Assembly (NCBI GenBank): GCA_934047225.1
Contig: OW204005.1
Coordinates: 21,274,396 to 21,338,395 of the forward strand
Direction: 5' to 3'
Origin: Ypsolopha sequella
Taxonomy: Eukaryota; Arthropoda; Insecta; Lepidoptera; Ypsolophidae
DNA: 64,000 bases
How positions within the stretch are numbered: position 1 is the stretch's first letter; every line of letters starts with the position of its first letter. A program made the position numbers and the translations under genes. This document shows, in pieces, positions 1-9,083 of this stretch. The notes under the pieces are model-generated. The model ran no database searches, was not told the origin of the DNA, and saw nothing but the letters and a program-made list of their open reading frames with translations.

Positions 1-1035
1 GAGGGGCAACAGAGGGACAACCTACAGAAAGAGTTCACTAAACAGATACAGGTCAGTGGTTCTAGGGTTCCGTCATCAACAGTTTAAAGCTGGCAGCAGA
101 ACGGATGAACGAGGGGCAACAGAGGGACAACCTACAGAAAGAGTTCACTAAACAGATACAGGTCAGTGGTTCTAGGGTTCCGTCATCAACAGTTAGAAGT
201 GGGCAGCAGAACGAATGGACAAGGAGCAACAGAGGGACAACCTACAGAAAGAGTTCACTAAACAGATACATGTCAGTGGTTCTAGGGTTCCGTCATCAAC
301 AGTTTGAAGCTGGCAGCAGAACGAATGGACAAGGAGCAACAGAGAGACAACCTTCAGAAAGAGTTCACTAAAGAGATACATGTCAGTGGTTCTAGGGTTC
401 CGTCATCAACAGTTTGAAGCTGGCAGCAGAACGAATGGACAAGGAGCAACAGAGAGACAACCTTCAGAAAGAGTTCACTAAACAGATACATGTCAGTGGT
501 TCTAGGGTTCCGTCATCAACAGTTTGAAGCTGGCAGCAGAACGAATGGACAAGGAGCAACAGAGAGACAACCTTCAGAAAGAGTTCACTAAACAGATACA
601 GGTCAGTGGTTCTAGGGTTCCGTCATCAACAGTTTGAAGCAGGCAGCAGAACGAATGGACAAGGAGCAACAGAGAGACAACCTTCAGAAAGAGTTCACTA
701 AACAGATACAGGTCAATGGTTCTAGGGTTCCGTCATCAACAGTTTGAAGCAGGCAGCAGAACGAATGGACAAGGAGCAACAGAGAGACAACCTTCAGAAA
801 GAGTTCACTAAACAGATACAGGTCAGTGGTTCTAGGGTTCCGTTATCAACAGTTAGAAGCTGGCAGCAGAACGGATGGACAATGAGCAACAGAGGGACAA
901 CCTACAGAAAGAGTTCACCAAACAGATACAGGTCAGTGGTTCTAGGGTTCCGTCATCAACAGTTAGAAGTAGGCAGCAGAACGGATCGACCAGGAACAAC
1001 AGAACGGATGGACAATGAGCAACAGAGGGAATAAA
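1..1035 (+). repeat. 110-bp tandem array containing an exon-like unit
   Basis: Nine full units of exactly 110 bp, with starts at 1, 111, 221 and so on to 881, then a decayed tenth unit with a short internal duplication. The array runs off the left edge. Each unit has a 79-bp exon-like part ending in CAG before a GTCAGT donor, and a 31-bp spacer ending in CAACAG, an acceptor-like end. In one frame the 79 bp reads as one base plus 26 codons of a charged coiled-coil segment (ERMDKEQQRDNLQKEF) that joins in phase to the exon at 1222. The 31-bp spacer is too short for an insect intron, so consecutive copies cannot all be spliced. Units at about 191, 851 and 961 carry TAG in that frame. The array is therefore an expanded exon-intron junction and at most one copy is likely used. 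Confidence 0.9.
743..821 (+). CDS. Candidate coiled-coil exon inside the tandem array
   Basis: One of several near-identical copies that could serve as the exon upstream of 1222-1323. It follows CAACAG, is 79 bp long (1 + 26 codons) and ends in CAG before GTCAGT, which is phase 0 and matches the next exon. The peptide is Glu, Gln and Lys rich and fits the coiled coil that follows. Copies elsewhere in the array are equally possible, and the true exon may use an acceptor left of the window. Which copy is used cannot be told from sequence alone. Confidence 0.3.
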
Positions 1036-1221
1036 GATTTAAAATAAGAATAGGATCAATCGTGCGCCATTTTGTTGTCGCTTTCTCTCGCGCTATCCCA
1101 GAGCTAGAGAGAGATATCGCTAATCCACGATCTAGCGAGTGAAGTTAGCCGGAAGCCCGTCCTATTCTAGGCACAAACCGATAACTTTAAAGAAACTAAT
1201 GGCATTTTCCTTATATTTCAG

Positions 1222-1323
1222 AACTACGAGAACGAAGTGAAGGCTCGCGAGAAGGAAGCCGAGATAAGACTGAAGCAGGCCGAGACTGAGAACAGAGCCC
1301 TGGTGAAGAAACTAGAACAACAG
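1222..1323 (+). CDS. Coiled-coil protein, internal exon (34 codons)
   Basis: Preceded by a pyrimidine-rich tract ending TTTCAG and followed by GTATGC. Phase 0 at both ends, 34 codons, all open. The peptide starts NYENEVKAREKEAEIRLK and shows the heptad spacing and E/K/R/Q content of a long coiled coil. It joins in frame to the exon at 3143. I do not recognise the family: a TACC-like, centrosomal or golgin-type coiled coil would all fit, but no diagnostic motif is visible. Confidence 0.75.
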
Positions 1324-1514
1324 GTATGCACAAAAAATGAAACTGCTTTTCTAAGTAGTTTCTAGTATTTGTTGTTTAAATACAACATATGGTACATAAT
1401 ATACAGGAAAGGGTAAGAAAAAAAATTTTTTTTCCTCTCCATTTTCATGTATGAGGTGAGGCCCTCCTGAAAAACCGAATTTTTTGGGTCAACACATACA
1501 CACAACATATAAAA

Positions 1515-1626
1515 ATTTCAGGTTTCTATCTCAGTCCGTCTAAGAACTAGAGACCCGTGACATACGGACAGCGGAGTGACATTAATAGGGCTCCGATTTG
1601 CCCTTTGGGTGCGGAACCCTAAAAAA
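1515..1626 (+). repeat. 3' tail of a dispersed retroposon
   Basis: It ends with the pattern ...GGACAGCGGAGTGAC... then TTTGGGTGCGGAACCC and TAAAAAA. The same tail ends the fuller element at 52257-52637 (GGTACGGAACCCTAAAAA). It is a short, probably 5'-truncated copy of that family. Confidence 0.65.
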
Positions 1627-2495
1627 CAGACCTGAGTTTACAAAAAATATGAATGGATTAAACGATCTTGAACCGTTCTAATGAGTTCGTGTTCACCACA
1701 CCTAAACCATTTGTTTAATTTACAATTTAATATAATTTACTATTTAGTAGATAACACTGTGCGTATTTGTAAATAAAAATGTTGGGTATTGTACACGCTA
1801 GTTACATGAATGCAGAGCAGATGGGATTTGAGGATATGAGCAGACAGGAAAATATTGTGAGAGAAACGTGAGTGAACTAACCTTTGTTCTGGATGGTCCT
1901 GGATGGGCCGGCGAATGCGCCGCGTGGCGTCCCTTCTTGTTGGGCTGATGAAGATTGTGCTGGTCTTGGGCAGGATGTATTGGTTGGTGGAGTAATGAGA
2001 ACACGACACTGGTATAAGCGCGAGGTAAGCGAGATTTATCGGCGTGTCGCGGCGCGAACAGTGTGCACACGTGTGTTTCGATAGACGTCCGCCACGGAAG
2101 AGAAAGCAAGCGCCGGCGCCCGAGTCCTTTGGCGCGAGGCGCTGTGGTGCGAGATTACCCATGCGCATGCGTCACGCTTGTGGCGTGAACAGGTATATAA
2201 GTGTATCTTTTTATTAATACTCTTAGTTGCTTCTAGGAGAATTAGAAGTATCACGATTAGCTCTTCACAGTTTATGGATGGCAGTTCTTTGAACGAGCTT
2301 AGGTACTCTTTTGTTATGTTATTCTGTTTGCTCTCCAAATTTAAACTGAACTTTCTCAGTTATGAAACTGAGAAAATTAAGTTATTGGAAGTCTTATTGA
2401 TCCCATAGTTTCAGAAGTGTAACAACAAATAAGACATAATTTATTTCACACTTTTTACTTTTTTTACACACTTAACATATAAACAAACATACTAT

Positions 2496-3064
2496 TCGTA
2501 TCCTCTACGAAACGCATAACTTAAGGTGGTTCTTGTTATTTTTGAATTAAAGATATTAAATAAATGTGATTTATGGCATTTCGCGGACATAGTTTAAGGT
2601 GGATGGTCCAAGGTAGTTTTTATAAAAAACTTGTGAGAACCAATAACGACGACAGAAGTATTATTATTTAATTCTGTTACCTTTTTCCACACGTTCCATC
2701 AACTTTACATCCGCGAATATTCAGTTTTTCTTGAAAACAAAATGTTTTTACAGTCTAATTTTGCAATTTAAAACTTTTATACATTGGATTACAAAAGATT
2801 GAAATAACAAAATTAGATTCTAAAAAAGTTTGTTTGGAAAAAATCTAATTATTCGCGGGTGTAAAGTTGATGAAACGTGTCGAAAAAGGTAAAAGAATTA
2901 AATAATAATACTTCTGTTGTCGTTATTGGTTCCCACAAGTTTGTATGAAGATTGCCTTGGACCATCCACCTTAATGTCAATTAGGCTTTTCCGGTAAAAT
3001 TTTGTTATTTTATGCATTACGTTGTAAATTTATGGGCACACAAACTTAAAACACGCTTTTAAGT
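2496..3064. mobile_element. Palindromic MITE half, split by a nested MITE
   Basis: The outer parts (2496-2597 and 2971-3064) match one arm of the palindromic element at 6903-7287, including the blocks TATCCTCTACGAAACGCA and AAACACGCTTTTAAG. The match resumes cleanly on the far side of the nested element, so the insertion is younger. Only one arm is present here. Confidence 0.75.
2598..2970. mobile_element. 373-bp palindromic MITE with TTAA target duplication
   Basis: It begins GGTGGATGGTCCAAGG and ends CCTTGGACCATCCACC, with arms about 125 bp long that are inverted copies of each other. It is bordered by TTAA at 2594-2597 and 2971-2974. The related element at 6903 has no insertion at this point, which supports the boundaries. 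TTAA targets are the hallmark of piggyBac-type transposition, so that class is inferred. There is no coding capacity. Confidence 0.85.
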
Positions 3065-3142
3065 GTTTACGGATTATAATAATAAATAAATAAAATCCAG
3101 CTTTTAGTTCGTTCATGATCTTGTATAATTGTAATGTTTCAG

Positions 3143-3274
3143 ACGAACAAGAACAGCGAGCTGGCCTCCGTACTGGTGAAATTTGAGGAGAGAGTCAAAC
3201 AGCGAGACAAGAGATTAGAAGAGTCCGTCGCGAATGAACAGGGTCTTAGAAAGGATATCGAGCATAGAGATATT
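3143..3274 (+). CDS. Coiled-coil protein, penultimate exon (44 codons)
   Basis: Acceptor TTTCAG, donor GTAAGT, phase 0 at both ends. The 44 codons read as charged helix (FEERVKQRDKRLEESVANEQ in the middle). It continues in frame into the last exon at 4097. It lies between two transposon-rich introns. Confidence 0.78.
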
Positions 3275-3467
3275 GTAAGTATTGGTACAGAAGAAATAAT
3301 AGCTACGTACAGAAGATCTGCTTTCAGAGAGACATCAATAAAAAGCTACTTTCGCCATGCGGCAATAAAGTGCAATTTAGCTCGCACAGCGCTGCGTGGC
3401 TAAAATTTTGTTCACCTGCCAGCCGGGTCCCTTAGGCCCAGTCCGACGCTGGGAGGAAGTGAAAAAA

Positions 3468-3767
3468 GTTACGAATTTCGCTTAGCTTCTATACAAACAG
3501 TTGCTCATATAGACTAGTACTACCTATGTTCTGAGTTTCGCCAACAGTTGCTCATAACTTGCTGGCAGAATAACAACGTCCCTAATGCCGTTGGTATAGG
3601 AACATATGCTGAGTCACCGTCCTTTTTAACAGTGCCATACAACTTTACGTTTAAGAACATTGTACTACTTTGTCCATAATGGTGTGTTAAATAAATGTCT
3701 TTTTATTTATATAGACTAGTGCTACCTATGTTCTGAGTTTCGCCAACTAATATTATTTAACCTTATA
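3468..3767. mobile_element. Degraded palindromic MITE, family of 8190-8448
   Basis: Two pieces, 3468-3543 and 3706-3767, carry blocks shared with the intact copy at 8190-8448 (AATTTCGCTTAGCT, CCTATGTTCTGAGTTTCGCC, AATATTATTTAACCTTA). About 160 bp of unrelated sequence separates them. It lies in the last intron of the coiled-coil gene. Confidence 0.6.
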
Positions 3768-3945
3768 TACTTACCACTTACTGAACGGTGAAGGGAAAGA
3801 CAACCTGCATGCCGTGAATCACTTTGGGACATAAAAATTGTCGGTGAAAAGTAGGTGTATGTGTGTTGACTGTTGCAGTGATAGTCCACGCTCGCAAACA
3901 CCTCTGACACCTACTCGGGGATCGTATAAAGTAACATGGACCATA
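3768..3945 (+). mobile_element. tRNA-derived SINE, copy without its tRNA head
   Basis: Shares the body of the full SINE at 41606: ACTTACCACTTACTGAACGG, then a CTGCATGCC block and a closing CTCGGGGATCGT block. The tRNA-like promoter part is missing, so it is 5' truncated, and it abuts the MITE end at 3767. Confidence 0.65.
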
Positions 3946-4096
3946 AAACCTGGTGTGAAATTGTTATTTATGAAAATTCCTCGGCCCATTATTTGGGCTG
4001 GATATTGTGAAGCCAAATGTCGCCTGGGGCGATCTCACAACGGGTCCGAAAAATTACGTCTTCCAGCCGGCTTATTTTATATCTTTTTTCTTACAG

Positions 4097-4237
4097 ACAA
4101 TAAAACAACTGGAGAAAACCGTTCTAGAGCGAGAGAACCGCTTGTACCAGGTTACCACGCAGCTTGAAGAGATGAAGCGAGTGCAGGAGATGGTCGCTAA
4201 ATTGATGACCAAGAGTTCTTCCAATGTTGCCAGCTAG
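4097..4237 (+). CDS. Coiled-coil protein, terminal exon with stop
   Basis: Preceded by TTTTTTCTTACAG and in phase with the exon at 3143. The 46 codons end in TAG at 4235-4237. The peptide is again coiled coil (TIKQLEKTVLERENRL) and finishes with a short Ser-rich tail, SSSNVAS. The block I-x-x-LEKTV is loosely like the C-terminal end of TACC proteins, which is only a hint. The three clear exons and one array exon would encode about 150 C-terminal residues. Confidence 0.8.
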   Translation, partial: TIKQLEKTVLERENRLYQVTTQLEEMKRVQEMVAKLMTKSSSNVAS

Positions 4238-4450
4238 CATACATTTTGATGCAAGCATTATTTTTACTGCGTACGGTTCCAAATTGAATGTATTGTAGTT
4301 TATATATAGGTACCATCGCAACCCAATGTTTTATGCGTTTCATGGATTGTACATAAAGTGTAATTCTTTAGCCGGGACCACATATTCTCTTGAGCATGCT
4401 TAAAAACTTTCCTAGATACCTTTCGAAAAATAGAGAAAATTTACCTAGAA

Positions 4451-4579
4451 GTACCAGGCCACCACGCAGCTTGAAGAGTAGAAGCGAGTGCAGGAGATAG
4501 CTAAATGACAATGAGCACTGCCAACGGCATCACACTGATGCAAGCTTAACGCGTACCGCTTACAGCACAAAATTGAATA
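4451..4579 (+). pseudogene. Decayed duplicate of the terminal coiled-coil exon
   Basis: Repeats 4144-4286 with mismatches and small gaps: GTACCAGG, CCACGCAGCTTGAAGAG, GAAGCGAGTGCAGGAGAT and AAATTGAAT occur in the same order in both. The copy reads TAG straight after the TTGAAGAG block and has lost several bases, so it is non-coding. It lies in the presumed 3' UTR or just beyond it. Confidence 0.85.
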
Positions 4580-5160
4580 CAAAGATTCCAGAAACCTAGT
4601 ATGTATTGTTCTAAGAACCTACCTATATATTTATGTTTTTGTTTCTTAATATCTATGATCCCAAGTTAATGTCATCTGTTTTGATTACTCTTTTCTGACC
4701 CTTCATTGTGAATTATTTAGACAAAGTCCCAGCGCATTAGCAACTTTCGGGGATAGTACATCTGACATTCTGGAAACAGCGTCGAAAAGGACGAACCATC
4801 TTTTACAAGAAAAATCAAAAACAGCTTGATGTTATCAATCAATAATTTTTTTGACTGGAAACAGGTAGGTAGATAAAGTAGATAACGTTGTGTGTGAAAC
4901 TGCACATAATTAGGTATTAAAACACTCGTGTATACTATTAAAAAACTCCAGGTCGTTCTTAAACTCACTCGTGTTTTAATAACCTCAATGTGCCAGTTTC
5001 ATAAACTACTATACTAGGTTAGTTTAGTTGGAAACATACTAATAAAACCCTTCCGTGAAGGAATAAACTTTGTGATTTTACTGACATACTTACGATTTAC
5101 GGAGACATACATATTTTCGCATTGTCTTACTGCAATTATTAAATATATTAATCAATATTT
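4580..5160 (+). other. 3' flank of the coiled-coil gene, nothing recognised
   Basis: AT-rich sequence. No exon-like frame or repeat shared with the rest of the window was seen. No polyadenylation signal close to the stop codon is convincing; an AATAAA occurs much further on, near 6226. Confidence 0.4.
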
Positions 5161-5335
5161 TATATAAAAAAACGGCTCACCTCAATACGTGTTATGATCG
5201 GGAAAGCCGACCAGTGTGAGGCGTAACGTCGTCGCGTAAACGTCTTCACTCGCCCAGATGAAGGCAGTCTAAATCTGCTGAAACTGGTCGGCTTTCCCGA
5301 TCATAACACGTATTGAGGTGAGCCGTTTTTATATA
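5161..5335. mobile_element. MITE with about 53-bp terminal inverted repeats
   Basis: Left arm 5161-5215 and right arm 5283-5335 are near-perfect inverted copies (AACGGCTCACCTCAATACGT against ACGTATTGAGGTGAGCCGTT), with 67 bp between. Flanked by TATATAAA-like sequence on both sides; the target duplication is unclear. Confidence 0.8.
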
Positions 5336-5454
5336 AATCATGAATTATCCTCAAGTCTCATTTAATTCTATATTAATCAATGTTTTAATTAACATTAAAT
5401 TGAATAAGTACAAGATTTCAATGCAGTGTTTTTAGTTTTCATATGATATATTTG

Positions 5455-6045
5455 AAGGTCTAAGGAGAAGAATCAGTCACATTGACAAAACTTGACATAA
5501 GTAGGTAATAGATTATACAGGGTATTTGGGGCATCGATGTAAATTTTTTCAGGGATGATAAAGGAAGTGATTTGAAACATTTTGACTGAATTTACTTTAG
5601 TGCAAAGTTTAATAGTTTTCGAGATATTATAGATATTTTTTAGTTTTGTCTACTTTCAGACATAAAGCTCAACCGAGTAATTATTTTCCTTCGTACTGTA
5701 TTTTCCTTGTTTATTTTCACTTCTTTGTGAACACATTAATCTTTTATTGTTAAACTGAAGTGTTTTTAGGAAGAATCTAAAATGAAAATGTATTTTTTAT
5801 TCATAATAGTGTTTTATTATCATTTCATTGCCTATTTCACCTATTTTTAAATAGTCAAAACAAAAAAAATCTATATCTCGAAAACTATTAAACTTTGCAC
5901 TAAAGTAAATTCAGACAAAAATGTTTAAAATCACTTCCTTTATCATCCCTGAAAATATTTACATCGATGCCCCAAACACCCTGTATACTGTTCAAAATAT
6001 CAAGTTTTTTTAATGTGACTCAGCTGATTCTTCTCTTAACCCCTT
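5455..6045. mobile_element. Palindromic fold-back element, about 590 bp
   Basis: Arms 5455-5655 and 5850-6045 are inverted copies, sharing GAAGAATCAG, ACAGGGTATTTGGGGCATCG, TTTTCAGGGATGATAAAGGA and TAGTTTTCGAGATA blocks. The central 200 bp is AT-rich and non-coding. A fossil DNA-transposon derivative. Confidence 0.8.
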
Positions 6046-6302
6046 TATTTTTTATTTGTATTCATATAGGTAGATATCAAGAACACTTAAATATAATATT
6101 AAAAAGTTGCTTAAAACCTTTTTGAATTTTGTATCGAATTACAATTCGTAAATTATGAGAATGTTGCGTACATTATTGTATGATTATGAAATTAATTTTA
6201 GATAGCTATAGTTTTTTTAATGACTCAATAAATGTACCATAGTAAATTTAACAACTGTAGTTTTTGTTTCCCAGAAAAAAAGAGTGAATATTCAGTCAGT
6301 TA

Positions 6303-6661
6303 CAGGTGGTAGAGCTGATGCCGGGCTCGACTGTTGAGGTAACACCATCTTACTTGGAGACCCCCTCAAAGTAATTCGGGGGAAAGTAAGAGGACAGCTC
6401 ACAGGCAAAAAACCAGGAGGCCCACCACGCCTGGGACCGATGGATGGCGGTATATCCATCCCTAATAGCCGGGCCTTATATGGAACAGACTGGTGACGGG
6501 CAGCGGCGTCACTGTTGCGAGGGTTCCGGCACCGCGCTCACCAACCCGCCTGCCCAGCGTGTGTGAGTATAGGCAATTCTTCCAGGATGACCGCCGGGAG
6601 TGGCAAAGTCCTGGAAAGGCTTATGTCCAGCAGTGGACGAACTGGGTTGATGGATGGATGG
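6303..6661 (+). mobile_element. RTE-related non-autonomous retroposon, copy 1
   Basis: Starts AGGTGGTAGAGCTGATGCC and ends in a short (ATGG)n tail. The last third encodes a peptide like the C-terminal end of RTE-type reverse-transcriptase proteins (DRREWQSPGKAYVQQW). A second copy at 57180-57540 has the same start and end, so this is a discrete mobile unit of about 350 bp rather than a random LINE truncation. Confidence 0.7.
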
Positions 6662-6756
6662 ATTCAGTCAGGGGCCGACCAATGGCGCCTTTTGCGGTCC
6701 AAACCATCAGGAAGCGTATTCTCCAAGCCATCCAAGATCCAAGCCTTGTTTTAAGT

Positions 6757-6898
6757 TTCTGTGCCCATACATTTACAACGTAATGCATAAAATAACAAAA
6801 ATGTGCCGGAAAAGCCTAACTGAGATTAAACTATGTTCGCGAAATGCCATGGATCACATTTATTTAATATCTGTAATTCAAAAATAAGAAGAATCATC
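6757..6898. mobile_element. Partial arm of the 6903-7287 MITE family
   Basis: Matches 7106-7250 closely (CCCATACATTTACAACGT, AAATGCCAT, AATAAGAAGAATCATC) and stops at TTAA 6899-6902, where the complete copy begins. In the complete copy the same point is an internal TTAA. Confidence 0.75.
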
Positions 6899-6902
6899 TT
6901 AA

Positions 6903-7287
6903 GGGGGAACGAGTCGTATCCTCTACGAAACGCACAACTTAAGATGGTTCTTCTTATTTCTGAATAACAGATATTAAATAAATGTAATTTATGGCATTTC
7001 GCGAACATAATTTATTGTCAGTTGGACTTTTCCGGCAAAATTTTGTTATTTTATGCATGAGGTTTAAAATGCATGGGCACACAAACTTAAAACACGCTTT
7101 TAAGTATGTGCACCCATACATTTACAACGTTATGCATAAAATAATAAAATTTTGCCGGAAAAGTCCAACTGACACTAAATTATGTTCGCGAAATGCCATA
7201 AATTACATTTATTTAATATCTGTAATTCAAAAATAAGAAGAATCATCTTAAGTTGTGCGTTTCGTAGAGGATACGACTCGTTTCCCC
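6903..7287. mobile_element. 385-bp palindromic MITE with TTAA borders
   Basis: Starts GGGGGAACGAGTCGTATCC and ends GGATACGACTCGTTTCCCC, with TTAA at 6899-6902 and 7288-7291. The two arms are about 190 bp each and meet near 7100. Related fragments lie at 2496-3064 and 39281-39490. Confidence 0.85.
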
Positions 7288-7291
7288 TTAA

Positions 7292-7954
7292 GTGCACTTA
7301 AAGTTAATCATTTTGACAACTTTAGTAGTCTGATCAGTTTGCTTACTGTAGGTAGACAGATTGCGCACTCATAAGTGTGCGCGCGTCGGCATTATGTTAA
7401 CGCACCCATTCAAAAACAATGCAATAGATTTTAGGTGCCAGGGCTCATCTAAACTTTTTTGAAATCTTTGACCAGGAGTGGCTACAAGCAGTTTCGTATT
7501 TAGTATTGGTCATTCGTTCGTTACCGACTTCCCTAGGTTTTTTTGGAGTCCCAAGGCAGCCTGTTTACGCTTCGCCTAAAAGCGTATTGGAAAAGAGGAC
7601 AGCCACCTATTTACAACTTGTAGATTCCAAAATTATGTATAAGACACAAATATCTAGACAGTCAAGGTTGTCTCGGTCCCTAAAATATTTCATTGGAAAT
7701 GGTTTCTCGACATAATATTTATTTTAGGAACGTTTAGCCAGACGGGTGACCTTTCTATAGGTGTATTAATATAACCTGGAATAGACTCGGAAACATGTTT
7801 TTAGGCTGCTACTATTCCAACTCGTAATTAGAAAGGTCAAAGTTTACTTATAAAATTAAATAAAAATAATAAGTAGAGTGAATGAAGTGGAAATTAAATT
7901 TCACACATTTATAAGTTCAACAGCAACATACGGTAGCAAACAATGATACAATTT
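7292..7954. other. Intergenic, nothing recognised
   Basis: Unique-looking AT-rich sequence. A 69-codon frame at 7506-7715 has no recognisable motif and no supporting splice or repeat context, so it is not called as a gene. Confidence 0.4.
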
Positions 7955-8590
7955 CAATTTAACTTAAGAGTTGTGCTCTTGTTGGTGGAGTCCTCTCCAT
8001 TATCTTCTGTGCTCTGCCTATTCTTTAACTTCTTGATACGACACGACATTTGCTTCCTCTTTCAGCTAATCCATAAATGTTCTCCTAGGTCTGTCTCTCT
8101 TATTTCCCCTCCACTTTTCCTTCAATGATGTTTTCGATAAAACTGTCGTGTCATATCAGATGTCCCAACATTTTTCCCCTTAATCTATAAGGTTAAATAA
8201 TATTAGTTGGCGAAACTCAAAACATAGGTAGTACTAGTCTATATGAACAACTGTTTGTATGGGAGCTAAGCGAAATTCGCAACTTTTTTTTTCTTCCTCG
8301 CATACAAATTGCCTCGATCGGCTGAAATGAAAGAATGGAAAGGTGAAAACAAATTTTAAGAATTTCGCTTAGCTCCCATACAAACAGTTGTTCATATAGA
8401 CTATTACTACCTATGTTTTGAGTTTCGCCAACTAATATTATTTAACCTTATGTAGTCTTCATCAAAACTCGCTTTTCGTTTACAATCTGCAGAACCACTT
8501 CATTGCTCTTCATTTCCATCCAACTTATTCTTTCCATTCTTCGCCAACACCACATTTCAAAAGCTTCCAGTCAATGGATATATATTTCGT
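7955..8590 (-). pseudogene. Decayed LINE reverse-transcriptase C-terminal region
   Basis: Read on the - strand, 8590 to 8451 and then 8189 to 7955 give frame-broken pieces with the order typical of the end of endonuclease/RT LINE proteins. A Trp-Cys-Trp-rich block precedes a stretch like VNEKR, then a GRPRR-type basic block, then a FMD/LKEE-like segment. Several stop codons and frame changes are present. The MITE at 8190-8448 interrupts it. Confidence 0.7.
8190..8448. mobile_element. Palindromic MITE with TA target site, inside a LINE relic
   Basis: Arms of about 95 bp are inverted copies: AGGTTAAATAATATTAGTTG on the left and its complement on the right, then GGCGAAACTCAAAACATAGG and its complement. 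TA at 8188-8189 and 8449-8450 would be the target duplication, suggesting a mariner-type origin. The LINE relic continues on both sides. Confidence 0.8.
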
Positions 8591-8654
8591 TATGATGGAC
8601 ACCCACCCTAATTTTAGTGATCTGATTAAGATACTGTTAAAGTTACAATAAATA

Positions 8655-8748
8655 TAAATTGATACTTGTCGTTGTTGGTTCTTGATGGAACATTTGAAAC
8701 ATCTTGTAAATAAAACACATTCTTGGTAACTGTTCCACTTTTATATGT
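8655..8748. mobile_element. Left part of the fold-back element split by the gypsy insertion
   Basis: Holds TACTTGTCGTTGTTGGTTCT, AAACACATTCTTGGTAACTG and TTCCACTTTTATATGT. It is the complement of the family copy at 36677-36829 and of the right arm at 15063-15118. It continues beyond the retrotransposon at 14843. Confidence 0.8.
8745..8748. repeat. Target-site duplication ATGT, left copy
   Basis: ATGT directly before the left LTR; the same four bases follow the right LTR at 14843-14846. Removing the element and one copy restores ACTTTTATATGTATATTACA, whose complement is found intact in the other arm at 15052-15075. Confidence 0.9.
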
Positions 8749-9083
8749 TATGAGAGGGGTTTCTCCCATGGATTGAGTTTTTAACGAAGAAAACACAGAG
8801 ATCAGTTCACAATAAAGCGTCTATTCAAAGGTTTCACAAATCTGAACTAATCTAGGGCTTCTAAACTACGATAACTTATTTTACGTGGGATTCGATTAGC
8901 GCGCGCGTGTGGTTGCTTACAAGCTGTGTGTGGCGGTCGCTCTCAGACTGACTGACCGGCGTGTGAGCAACGCTAGCGACACGGCGGTAAGGCGGTGCAC
9001 GCATGCGCTTTTAATCAGTAAAGCGCACTGGAGGTTTACCGCGAGAGGCTCTAGGTGGCAGTACGGAAGGCCGGTTTGCTATA
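8749..9083 (-). repeat. 3' LTR of the gypsy element
   Basis: 335 bp, identical as read to 14508-14842 (constant offset of 5759). The last coding segment of gag-pol, including the stop at 9011-9013, lies inside this LTR. GC-rich with several CpGs near its middle. Confidence 0.93.

Larger units (their letters stand above)
1324..3142 (+). other. Intron of the coiled-coil gene, filled with transposon debris
   Basis: Between the donor GTATGC and the acceptor TTTCAG. It holds a retroposon tail (1515-1626), a CpG-rich block (1880-2200) with a TATATAAG motif near 2192 that looks like part of a transposon or LTR, and a palindromic element with another nested inside it (2496-3064). Short open frames in the CpG-rich block are not conserved-looking and are not called as genes. 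Confidence 0.6.

Noticed and set aside
1740..2408. Overlapping short frames (61-142 codons) on both strands in the CpG-rich block
   Set aside because: High GC keeps several frames open at once; no domain, no splice context, sequence looks like transposon debris in an intron.
1222..4237. Naming the coiled-coil gene as TACC
   Set aside because: Only a loose LEKTV-type similarity near the C-terminus; coiled coils resemble each other by composition, so no family name is given.
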